Assembly (NCBI GenBank): GCA_023145395.1
Contig: JAGLDW010000499.1
Coordinates: 1-12,787, forward strand
Source: Lentisphaeria bacterium
GTDB lineage: Bacteria > Verrucomicrobiota > Lentisphaeria > Oligosphaerales > Lenti-02
Length of the DNA: 12,787 bases
Direction of reading: 5' to 3'
Below, piece by piece: positions 1 to 5,450 of the stretch. The notes beneath the pieces were generated by a model. The model had not been told where the DNA came from and searched no databases. It saw only the letters and a list, made by a program, of their open reading frames with translations. Numbering within the stretch: position 1 is the stretch's first letter; every line of letters starts with the position of its first letter. Made by a program: the position numbers and the translations under genes.

Positions 1-28
1 AGCTGCTCTACCACTGAGCTACACTGGC
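1..28 (-). tRNA. Partial tRNA (5' half only), probably tRNA-Thr
   Basis: Read on the minus strand from position 28, the sequence gives a seven-base acceptor strand (GCCAGTG), the invariant T8, an A9, a D-stem GCTC, the D-loop AGTGGTA, the closing GAGC, a single A, and the first three bases of the anticodon stem (GCT). This is the normal layout of a bacterial elongator tRNA. The window edge removes the anticodon, so identity is inferred: a D-arm followed by A-GCT resembles tRNA-Thr(UGU), whose anticodon stem is usually GCTGA/TCAGC. The 5' end at 28 follows from the spacing of T8 and the D-stem. Confidence 0.85.
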
Positions 29-47
29 CTGTCTTTCAGACGGATGC

Positions 48-77
48 ATACTATGTATTCCCGGCTTTCAGGTACAA
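48..77 (-). promoter_or_regulatory. Putative sigma-70 promoter of the tRNA
   Basis: On the minus strand a -35-like TTGTAC (72-77) and a -10-like TAGTAT (48-53) are separated by 18 bases. Transcription would start near position 41, about 13 bases before the tRNA 5' end, which suits a short leader removed by RNase P. Each box matches consensus at four of six positions. The -35 box lies just inside the 3' end of the upstream membrane-protein gene. Confidence 0.4.
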
Positions 78-703
78 GTCGCCCCGCCGCCTTTTTCCGT
101 GTCGGGAGCAGTCGGAGAGGCGGCTTTGGCTTTGGGACGGCTGTACAGAAGATAGGAGCCGACGCCCAGTGCTGCGAGCAACGCAGCCGCATGCACGACT
201 TGCCCCACAATCGGGACCAAGCCGCAGAGAAGAAGCAATCCCCCCCCCGTGACAACCGCGTGGACGCCGCAGTCCTGCCGCGCGCTCTGCATCGAGGCGA
301 GAACCGCCTCTCCCAGCAACTGCGACAACGCAGTCAGCCCCAGCAGGAGAACATATACGAACACCGCCACCACCACGATCGCAACCCCACCTCCAAGCGC
401 CTCGGACATCTTGCTCAAAACCGCCACCAGACCAAGCAGCGCCAAAGCGACTGCGGATCCGAACAGCAGGCTGCGGGTGGGTGCAACGCGCAGTCTGTCG
501 CATCCCTTCCGAATGGCGACCGGTCGCAGAACGGTCAGGAGGACCTGTATGGCGAGAAGCCCCGCCGACGCACACAGAAAGAGCAGAAGAACGGACGACA
601 GTCCCCCCTTCTTCGCCACCTGCTCCCCCGGTGCGGCCCAAGTCTGCAATGTGCCAACTATAATCCATGCCGCACCTGCGGCTCTGCATGTGAATGTTTT
701 CAT
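68..703 (-). CDS. Multi-pass membrane protein of the ECF sigma operon
   Basis: I do not recognise a named family for this 211-residue protein. The N-terminus (residues 1-24, hydrophobic, ending in an Ala-Ala-Pro stretch) could be a signal peptide or a first membrane anchor. Hydrophobic segments follow at about 36-58, 79-97, 105-128 and two close ones at 148-168 and 170-187. The C-terminal tail is polar and rich in Lys, Ala and Pro. Its ATG overlaps the stop of the anti-sigma gene as ATGA (700-703), and a good GGAG lies six bases upstream, so it is almost certainly co-translated with the sigma and anti-sigma factors. By position it may be a partner of the anti-sigma factor in sensing the membrane, or an envelope protein controlled by the sigma factor. 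Both are inferences. Confidence 0.85.
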   Translation of the reverse strand: MKTFTCRAAGAAWIIVGTLQTWAAPGEQVAKKGGLSSVLLLFLCASAGLLAIQVLLTVLRPVAIRKGCDRLRVAPTRSLLFGSAVALALLGLVAVLSKMSEALGGGVAIVVVAVFVYVLLLGLTALSQLLGEAVLASMQSARQDCGVHAVVTGGGLLLLCGLVPIVGQVVHAAALLAALGVGSYLLYSRPKAKAASPTAPDTEKGGGATCT

Positions 704-1221
704 CGGATGCTCCTTTCACGCTGGGAATCCAGAAAGACGATGGAACAGAGCAGAAGCATGGCGGACAGAACGCCAGCCAGTTCGGGAATGCCGAGGGCAA
801 ACGCGCCACCCCGGAAGTCGGGAACAACACCGCCGAACACGTCAGCGGAGGACCACTCCGTGACAAGGCTCGACAACCAATCCATGGCTAGGGGCGTCCA
901 GGTCGGATGGAACAGAGAGGCCACCGCCACCACCACAAAAACAGCCGCCGCAATGCCAAGGCTGAACAAATGGCCGCGCGACGCGGCGGTGTCAGCTGAC
1001 TCGCTGCCGACCGACCTCATGATCCGTTCGGTCAGGTTCTGCGGCATCTGGGCCAGCGCATCCTCGCGGAAGACCTGTGCCAAAGCCTGCACAGCCTCCA
1101 GTTCCTGCAAGCAGTGGTCGCATTCGGCCGCATGCGCCTCGAGCAACGCCTGCTCCCTTTCGTCCAACCATTCATGGTCCGCGATCAACTCGCGATAGAC
1201 ATCGCAATCTCGTGTTTTCAT
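700..1221 (-). CDS. Zinc-finger anti-sigma factor, membrane-bound
   Basis: This 173-residue protein would bind and silence the ECF sigma factor encoded just before it. The N-terminal cytoplasmic part has a zinc-binding anti-sigma signature, H30-x3-C34-x2-C37, with C6 and H16 as further possible ligands. A membrane segment follows at about 84-104 and a second near the C-terminus at about 144-164. Between them is a roughly 40-residue loop that would sit outside the membrane and could sense a signal. I chose the ATG at 1221 because it overlaps the sigma stop codon as ATGA (1218-1221), with GGAGG 11 bases upstream. An ATG at 1239 would add six residues and has a weaker ribosome site. The stop overlaps the next gene in the same way. 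The family and pairing are secure. The signal sensed is unknown. Confidence 0.88.
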   Translation of the reverse strand: MKTRDCDVYRELIADHEWLDEREQALLEAHAAECDHCLQELEAVQALAQVFREDALAQMPQNLTERIMRSVGSESADTAASRGHLFSLGIAAAVFVVVAVASLFHPTWTPLAMDWLSSLVTEWSSADVFGGVVPDFRGGAFALGIPELAGVLSAMLLLCSIVFLDSQRERSIR

Positions 1222-1790
1222 GGGCTCGTCGTCCTCCATTCCGCCAGGCCATCGGCCAGCAGGCGTTTTCGTGCCCGGTGGAGCGCCACTTTCACGGCCG
1301 TCTCCGTCATGGACAGGCTGCCAGCCACCTCTCGGCAGCTCATTTCGGCGAGGTAGTACAGACTGCAGACTTCGCGTAGAGTTCTGGGCAGACGCCCCAC
1401 AAACTGCCGCACCACGCCTCTGCGCTCGGTTCCAAGCACAGCTGCGCGGGGGCTGGGCGCGCTGTCTCGATCCAGGGCAGTGTCGTTGTCCGTGATTTCC
1501 ACTGTCGGACGTCTAGTGCGCGCAATGTTTCTGGCGCAGTTCGAGGCGATGCGGACGAGATAGGGTCGAAGAGGTCTGCGCGGATCGTACTGCACCAAGT
1601 GTCTGTGGAACCGGATGAAGCCATCCTGCACGGCATCGGACGCATCGGACGCATTGTGCAGAACCGCGTAGGCGCAGGCGAACATGTCGCGCTGATAGCG
1701 TTCCACAATGGCACGGAAACCGGACTCGTCCCCGTCTAGGGAACGGGACACGAGTTCCGCATCCGATGCTGTCTGTTCCATTTGGGCCAT
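1218..1790 (-). CDS. ECF-family RNA polymerase sigma factor
   Basis: This protein of 190 residues has the two-domain build of extracytoplasmic-function sigma factors. Sigma region 2 spans about residues 14-90 (the DAVQDGFIRFHRHL stretch is the core-binding and -10 recognition part). After a linker of about 40 residues comes region 4 (about 128-182), with a helix-turn-helix reading SCREVAGSLSMTETAVKVAL followed by HRARKRL. It should direct RNA polymerase to a small regulon, probably including its own operon. The ATG at 1790 is preferred because GAGAG lies upstream at a usable distance. ATG codons at 1811 and 1781 are alternatives. The gene ends inside the start of its anti-sigma factor (ATGA overlap), the usual arrangement for autoregulated sigma/anti-sigma pairs. 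Confidence 0.93.
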   Translation of the reverse strand: MAQMEQTASDAELVSRSLDGDESGFRAIVERYQRDMFACAYAVLHNASDASDAVQDGFIRFHRHLVQYDPRRPLRPYLVRIASNCARNIARTRRPTVEITDNDTALDRDSAPSPRAAVLGTERRGVVRQFVGRLPRTLREVCSLYYLAEMSCREVAGSLSMTETAVKVALHRARKRLLADGLAEWRTTSP

Positions 1791-1822
1791 AAACCGTCTC
1801 TCGTCAAACATCCGCTGGGCAC

Positions 1823-1864
1823 ATGATACACTAGGATCTACCCGGTAACCGCTGCAAAGGTTAC
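1823..1864 (-). promoter_or_regulatory. Likely promoter with overlapping inverted repeat, upstream of the sigma gene
   Basis: A perfect inverted repeat, GTAACC (1845-1850) and GGTTAC (1859-1864) separated by eight bases, lies about 55 bases upstream of the sigma start. Read on the minus strand, the proximal arm GGTTAC is 16 bases from TATCAT (1823-1828), a passable -10 box, which would place the start near 1816 and leave a leader of about 26 bases. The repeat would then overlap the -35 position as an operator. Alternatively, GTAACC itself could be an ECF-type -35 element for autoregulation. Both readings are inference. Confidence 0.35.
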
Positions 1865-1898
1865 ACCCACCTCGCACATCGCGCGAGATATTCAGTGG

Positions 1899-1919
1899 CT
1901 CGGGCCCTCCGGGACCGAG
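1899..1919. repeat. Imperfect hairpin in the sigma upstream region
   Basis: CTCGG-G-CCC, a three-base loop, then GGG-A-CCGAG forms an eight-pair stem with one internal G/A mismatch. It is not followed by a T-run on either strand, so it is not an obvious intrinsic terminator. It lies between the sigma promoter region and the terminator at 1971-2014 and shares the octamer TCCGGGAC with the palindrome at 1949-1960. Confidence 0.5.
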
Positions 1920-1948
1920 GGTGATCGTTGCGTGCTGACTCGCGGGTC

Positions 1949-1960
1949 CGGGACGTCCCG
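1949..1960. repeat. Perfect 12-base palindrome
   Basis: CGGGACGTCCCG is its own reverse complement. It begins inside the second copy of the octamer TCCGGGAC (1947-1954), the first copy being at 1908-1915, exactly 39 bases away. It could be a dimeric regulator site serving the sigma operon. No protein can be named. Confidence 0.5.
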
Positions 1961-1970
1961 CACCACCAAG

Positions 1971-2014
1971 AAAAAAGCCCCACCGTCGCCGGGAAGGCGG
2001 ACAGTGGGGCTTTT
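1971..2014 (-). terminator. Intrinsic terminator of the corrinoid-protein gene
   Basis: The arms AAAAGCCCCAC (1973-1983) and GTGGGGCTTTT (2004-2014) pair perfectly. Inner pairs GTC/GAC and GCC/GGC around a short loop extend the stem. On the minus strand the stem is followed by a six-T run (complement of 1971-1976), and it begins 17 bases after the stop of the gene at 2032. A four-T run on the plus side means it may also work in the opposite direction. Confidence 0.9.
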
Positions 2015-2031
2015 GAGCTCTTCAGAAGATC

Positions 2032-2670
2032 CTAGCCGACAAGCTCGGCCATCAGATCGACGGCACTCGCGGCGTCGGGGGCATAGCCATCGGCGCCAAT
2101 CTCATCGGAGAAGCTCTGGGTGAGAGGTGCTCCACCAACCATGATCTTGACCTTGTCGCGAAGCCCCGCTTCGGTGAAAGCGTCAATCGTCGCCTTCATG
2201 TTGGTCATCGTGGTCGTCAGAAGCGCGCTCATGCCAATCGCATCTGCGTCGTTCTCCTGGACTCCCTTTACAAACTGTTCGGGCGTGCAGTTGACGCCAA
2301 GATCGATGACTTCATAGCCAGCGCCCTCGAGCATCATGCAGACGAGGTTCTTGCCAATGTCGTGGAGATCGCCCTTGACCGTGGCGCAGCACACTGTGCC
2401 CTTGGCCTTGACGCCGGCCGCCAGCAGCAGAGGCTTGACCAGCTCCATGCCGGAATTCATCGCGCGCGCCGCAATCAACACCTCGGGGATGTAGACCTCG
2501 TTGCGCTTGAAACGATCGCCAATGACGCTCATCCCCGCGACAAGACCGTCGTTCAGGATCTCGGAAGCGTCAATGCCATCGTCGATGGCCTTCTGAGTGA
2601 GTTCCTTAACAACGGGCGCTTGCCCTTTGATGAGGGCCTCTGCGAGTTGTTCGAGGATTTCTGCTGCCAT
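2032..2670 (-). CDS. Corrinoid (B12)-binding methyltransferase subunit
   Basis: This 212-residue cytoplasmic protein carries a methyl group on a bound corrinoid between a substrate-specific methyltransferase and a methyl acceptor. Residues 1-88 form the helical cap seen in methionine-synthase and MtbC/MtmC-type proteins. Residues 90-212 form the Rossmann-like B12 domain, with the diagnostic D101-x-H103-x2-G106 motif in GDLHDIGKNLV (H103 is the lower cobalt ligand), the S148-x-L150 motif and the G179-G180 pair. The size is typical of stand-alone corrinoid proteins. The ATG at 2670 is chosen because GGAG lies at a good distance upstream. The frame stays open upstream to 2856, but that extension has no family similarity. 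No methyltransferase or activating protein is encoded within the window, so the substrate (methylamines, methanol, aryl methyl ethers or glycine betaine are the known options) cannot be read. Confidence 0.93.
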   Translation of the reverse strand: MAAEILEQLAEALIKGQAPVVKELTQKAIDDGIDASEILNDGLVAGMSVIGDRFKRNEVYIPEVLIAARAMNSGMELVKPLLLAAGVKAKGTVCCATVKGDLHDIGKNLVCMMLEGAGYEVIDLGVNCTPEQFVKGVQENDADAIGMSALLTTTMTNMKATIDAFTEAGLRDKVKIMVGGAPLTQSFSDEIGADGYAPDAASAVDLMAELVG

Positions 2671-2769
2671 GGTCTTTGTCTCCGTATGGGTTGCCTGCAC
2701 AGCGATTCTTGTGTGTCTGTGGATTGTTCCATCTCTCGCAGAACCAAAATCCCACACATTCAATCCGTA

Positions 2770-2797
2770 AATATAGTGCGAGACTGTTACAAGCAAG
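2770..2797 (-). promoter_or_regulatory. Weak candidate promoter of the corrinoid-protein gene
   Basis: On the minus strand TATATT (2770-2775) resembles a -10 box, and CTTGCT (2792-2797) lies 16 bases upstream as a poor -35. It would leave an untranslated leader of roughly 95 bases. I looked there for a cobalamin riboswitch core and did not see one. Confidence 0.22.
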
Positions 2798-2843
2798 GCG
2801 TCACAAAGAAAAAATGCAGGGGCAGGAAAGCAGGAGCTGACGC

Positions 2844-2899
2844 GATAATCGGTCATTGGTCATCGGTCAGCGATCACCGGTCAGCGATCACCGAACACC
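2844..2899. repeat. Heptamer tandem repeat array
   Basis: Eight consecutive seven-base units run without interruption: GATAATC, GGTCATT, GGTCATC, GGTCAGC, GATCACC, GGTCAGC, GATCACC, GAACACC. Inside this the 14-base unit GGTCAGCGATCACC is repeated exactly (2865-2878 and 2879-2892). The outer copies are degenerate. The array starts about 20 bases beyond the stop of the HD-domain gene and lies upstream of the corrinoid gene, in a 249-base gap that otherwise holds only the weak promoter described. Short heptanucleotide repeats of this kind are known from intergenic DNA of cyanobacteria and other bacteria. Confidence 0.85.
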
Positions 2900-2919
2900 C
2901 TTCCACCCTTACTCGCTTT

Positions 2920-3618
2920 CTAGCACGGGTCCAGCAGGTCTTGTCCCCCTGCTTCCCGATTAATTTGGGTGAAGAACGATTCCATGAAAGTGTGGCGGGC
3001 CAGAGCCAGGCGTCGTCCGGTCTCCGTGAGCATGCGTCCGCGCACATGGCGAAGCTTCACCAAGTACTCGCGATAGGCGGAATCCTCGGTGCTGTAGCTG
3101 TCGGAGCCCAGTGCTTCGTCCTCTCGATTGTGGACACGCGCGCCGATTCGTCCCGCAAAATGAAAGGAACGTGCGATGCCGATGGCACCGATGCTGTCCA
3201 GCTTGTCGGCGTCGAAGATGATACGTGCCTCGACCGTGGTCGGCGCACCATCCCCACGATTGCGGAAACGGTGCGTCCTCACACAGTCGGCGACATGCTG
3301 CATGAAGGAATGGTCTGTGACACCCAACTCCTCGAGAATTCCCATTGTCAGTTCCCCGCCCCGCTTGGCATGGCAGGTTTTTCCCTGGTTCGCCAGTTCC
3401 TCCGGGCGCCCGATATCGTGGAGAACGGCGGCGCACTCCACCACAACCAGATCCGCCTCCTCCGTCTCGCAGATCCGCCGGGCATTGCCGAGAACGCGCA
3501 GGGTGTGATCCCAGTCGTGACAGGCTGGACTGGCTTCGAGAATGGTTTTCGCGGCCTGGGCCACGCCGTCGAACAGAGAGACGGAATCCGGGATGTCATG
3601 ATTGGTTTCTACAGACAA
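2920..3618 (-). CDS. HD-domain phosphohydrolase, YedJ-like
   Basis: This is a metal-dependent phosphohydrolase of the HD superfamily, 232 residues from the chosen start. The metal ligands are visible: H38 in HDWDHTLRV, the H67-D68 pair in AAVLHDIGRP, and an aspartate (D136 or D138) in IIFDADKLDSIGAIGIAR, a stretch typical of the YedJ-like branch. Substrates of that branch are poorly known; nucleotides are likely. Start choice: the frame is open to 3753, but the ATG codons there (3753, 3678) lack a ribosome site and extend into the divergent gene's control region. The TTG at 3616-3618 has AAAGGA nine bases upstream and begins just before the conserved domain, so it fits best. The gene diverges from the sugar-isomerase-like gene at 3735. 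Confidence 0.85.
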   Translation of the reverse strand: MSVETNHDIPDSVSLFDGVAQAAKTILEASPACHDWDHTLRVLGNARRICETEEADLVVVECAAVLHDIGRPEELANQGKTCHAKRGGELTMGILEELGVTDHSFMQHVADCVRTHRFRNRGDGAPTTVEARIIFDADKLDSIGAIGIARSFHFAGRIGARVHNREDEALGSDSYSTEDSAYREYLVKLRHVRGRMLTETGRRLALARHTFMESFFTQINREAGGQDLLDPC

Positions 3619-3734
3619 TTGAGCGGTTCCTTTCGTCGTTTCGGTAAAATCCTGTGGTACTGTACACTCGCACTGCATGGCGACACGGAAGCTGGACGAC
3701 AAACGGTCCGACACGGCACGAAGGAGGCACGAGT
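3619..3734. promoter_or_regulatory. Divergent control region
   Basis: This spacer separates the HD-domain gene (leftward) from the TIM-barrel gene (rightward) and must hold both promoters. A TAAAAT (3645-3650), five of six to a -10 box, is visible on the plus strand, but no convincing -35 partner accompanies it. The rightward ribosome site AAGGAGG lies at 3721-3727. Confidence 0.3.
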
Positions 3735-4589
3735 ATGCTCGCAAGCATGACATCCGACTACGCGACGGGAACCGGCTGTCCCGAGCCCTACCTGCACCGC
3801 ATCGCCGAGGCGGGGTTCACGCACACTCATTGGTGTCATCAATGGTGCACGGACTTTCTCTACTCCACCTCGGAAATCGACCAGATCGCTGCCTGGTTGA
3901 AGGCGTACGGCGTGCAACTCCTCGACCTGCACGCCTCCCACGGCATGGAGAAGGGATGGGTCTCCGAACGGGAATACGAACGTCTGTCCGGCCTCGAGCT
4001 GGTGGCCAACCGGATCGAGATGACAGCCCGACTTGGCGCCGACGTGATCATCCTGCACATCCCCACCGAACCGGAAGAGGCATCCTGCGCGCAGGCGTTT
4101 CGTGAACGCCTCTGGCGCTCGATCGACAACCTGCTGCCTCTCCTCGGAAACTGCGGAGTCCGCGTCGCCTTCGAAAACATGAGCCACGACAATTTTCCGC
4201 TTCTGCGCGAGGTGGCGGCACGCTTTTCCGCAGACCGGGTCGGGATCTGCTACGACGCCGGACACGGAAACATCGGCGACAATGACGGACTCGGCGACCT
4301 GGAGAGTCTGAAGGACCGTCTCATCTCCGTGCATCTGCACGACAACGATGGCACAGGCGACCAGCATCTGCCCTTGTTCGACGGCACGATTGACTGGCCG
4401 CGCCTCGCCCGCATCATCGCCAGCTCCAGCTACAGCAAGCCCCCCAATCTCGAGTCGGCCATCCGCGCATCGGCATACGAGGACGAGAGGGAGTTTCTGC
4501 GGCATGCCTACGAGGGTGCGCAACGATTCGCCAAGATGCTGGAAACCGAACGCGCCGCCCACCAGGAAACAACGAAAAGAGACAAGTGA
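3735..4589 (+). CDS. Xylose isomerase-like TIM-barrel protein
   Basis: This 284-residue cytoplasmic protein belongs to the AP-endonuclease-2 / xylose-isomerase-like TIM-barrel superfamily. Expected barrel strands and metal ligands are present: DLHASHG (64-70), VIILHIP (104-110), AFENM with E147, ICYDAGHGN with D174 and H177, ISVHLHDNDG with H200 and H202, a DGTIDW loop (216-221) and E240. These fit a divalent-metal sugar isomerase or epimerase, or an endonuclease IV-like enzyme. The HDNDGTxDxHxxxxxGTIDW pattern is more usual in the sugar branch. The ATG at 3735 has a near-perfect AAGGAGG seven bases upstream. Its stop lies three bases before the truA start, and a secreted glycosidase-like gene follows, so a sugar substrate is plausible. 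The exact substrate cannot be read. Confidence 0.88.
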   Translation: MLASMTSDYATGTGCPEPYLHRIAEAGFTHTHWCHQWCTDFLYSTSEIDQIAAWLKAYGVQLLDLHASHGMEKGWVSEREYERLSGLELVANRIEMTARLGADVIILHIPTEPEEASCAQAFRERLWRSIDNLLPLLGNCGVRVAFENMSHDNFPLLREVAARFSADRVGICYDAGHGNIGDNDGLGDLESLKDRLISVHLHDNDGTGDQHLPLFDGTIDWPRLARIIASSSYSKPPNLESAIRASAYEDEREFLRHAYEGAQRFAKMLETERAAHQETTKRDK

Positions 4590-4591
4590 CA

Positions 4592-5437
4592 ATGGGCGAC
4601 ATCGCACAAGAAGGCACCACTGTGGACAACGCCTTCACGGTTCGCAAATGGCAATTCGGCATTGCCTACGACGGCACTTCGTTCAACGGCTGGCAGGTTC
4701 AGCCTGGACAGAGAACCGTGCAAGGGGAAGTCCTCGATCGGCTGCGCCGCATCTTCGGCGATCCCGAGCTACGCCTCTACGGCATGAGCCGTACCGATTC
4801 GGGTGTTCACGCGCTGGATCAGCAGGCCAGTTTCACCGCCGCATCGCCACCGGGCATGGACGCCGAGCGGTTGCGCTACATTCTAAACCGCTGGCTTCCC
4901 GCATCCATCAAGATCACCCATGCCCGCGAGGCGGAGCCGGACTTCCACGCACGCCACTCCGCAAAGGGCAAGGGCTATACCTACGTGCTCTACACAGGCG
5001 ACAAGATCAACCCACTTTTCGCCAACTATGTATGGTCCTGCGCCTGGAAGATCGACATCGCACGCATGCAACAGGCCGCCAAGCACTTCGAGGGACTCCA
5101 GGACTTCGGATCCTTCGCCACCAATGCCAACCGAGAGATCAGCACCTTCGTGCGAGAGCTTCACCGCGTCGAAGTCCTCCCCATCGGCGATCTTGTCTGC
5201 TTCAACGTCGTGGGAAAATCGTTTCTCTACAAGATGGTGCGCGCGATTGTGGGCTGGCTGGTGTTTGTCGGGCGTGGCATGGCCGAACCGGACGACACGC
5301 TGCGTGTGCTCCAGGCGCGCGACCGCTGCGCCGCCGATGCCAGCGCCCCCGCCCAGGGACTGTTCCTGGCCAAAGCGTTCTTCGACGAGAACGAGTGGCG
5401 CGACTACACGCCCAAACTGCCCCCATTCACTTGGTAG
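4592..5437 (+). CDS. truA: tRNA pseudouridine(38-40) synthase TruA
   Basis: This enzyme converts uridines 38-40 in the anticodon arm of many tRNAs to pseudouridine. The 281-residue protein has the family landmarks in order: AYDGTSFNGWQ near the N-terminus (25-35), the catalytic motif SRTDSGVHA with nucleophile D69, the H(S)AKGKGYTYVLYTG strand around 125-140, and the KSFLYKMVRAIVG block late in the protein. Length is close to the usual 250-280. The ATG at 4592 is preferred (GAGA nine bases upstream). A GTG at 4586 would overlap the previous stop as GTGA and add two residues. It is a housekeeping gene between two carbohydrate-type genes and is probably co-transcribed with both. Confidence 0.96.
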   Translation: MGDIAQEGTTVDNAFTVRKWQFGIAYDGTSFNGWQVQPGQRTVQGEVLDRLRRIFGDPELRLYGMSRTDSGVHALDQQASFTAASPPGMDAERLRYILNRWLPASIKITHAREAEPDFHARHSAKGKGYTYVLYTGDKINPLFANYVWSCAWKIDIARMQQAAKHFEGLQDFGSFATNANREISTFVRELHRVEVLPIGDLVCFNVVGKSFLYKMVRAIVGWLVFVGRGMAEPDDTLRVLQARDRCAADASAPAQGLFLAKAFFDENEWRDYTPKLPPFTW

Positions 5438-5450
5438 AGACATAGAACTC

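Noticed and set aside
44..1198. Long plus-strand open frame (384 codons) opposite the anti-sigma and membrane genes
   Set aside because: The translation is rich in Arg, Ser, Gln and Pro with no recognisable domain, and it runs through the tRNA promoter and two well-supported genes.
2671..2769. Cobalamin riboswitch in the leader of the corrinoid gene
   Set aside because: The leader of about 95 bases is too short and I see no B12-box-like core.
2844..2899. CRISPR array
   Set aside because: The units are seven bases long and contiguous, with no spacers.
3609..4607. Long antisense open frame (332 codons) over the sugar-isomerase-like gene
   Set aside because: It mirrors a gene with clear catalytic motifs and a strong ribosome site. 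Its translation is low-complexity without domain features, as expected from GC-rich codon bias on the opposite strand.
4920..5450. Upstream extension of the glycosidase-like frame into truA
   Set aside because: It overlaps truA in another frame and has shadow composition. The ATG at 5451 gives a proper signal peptide.
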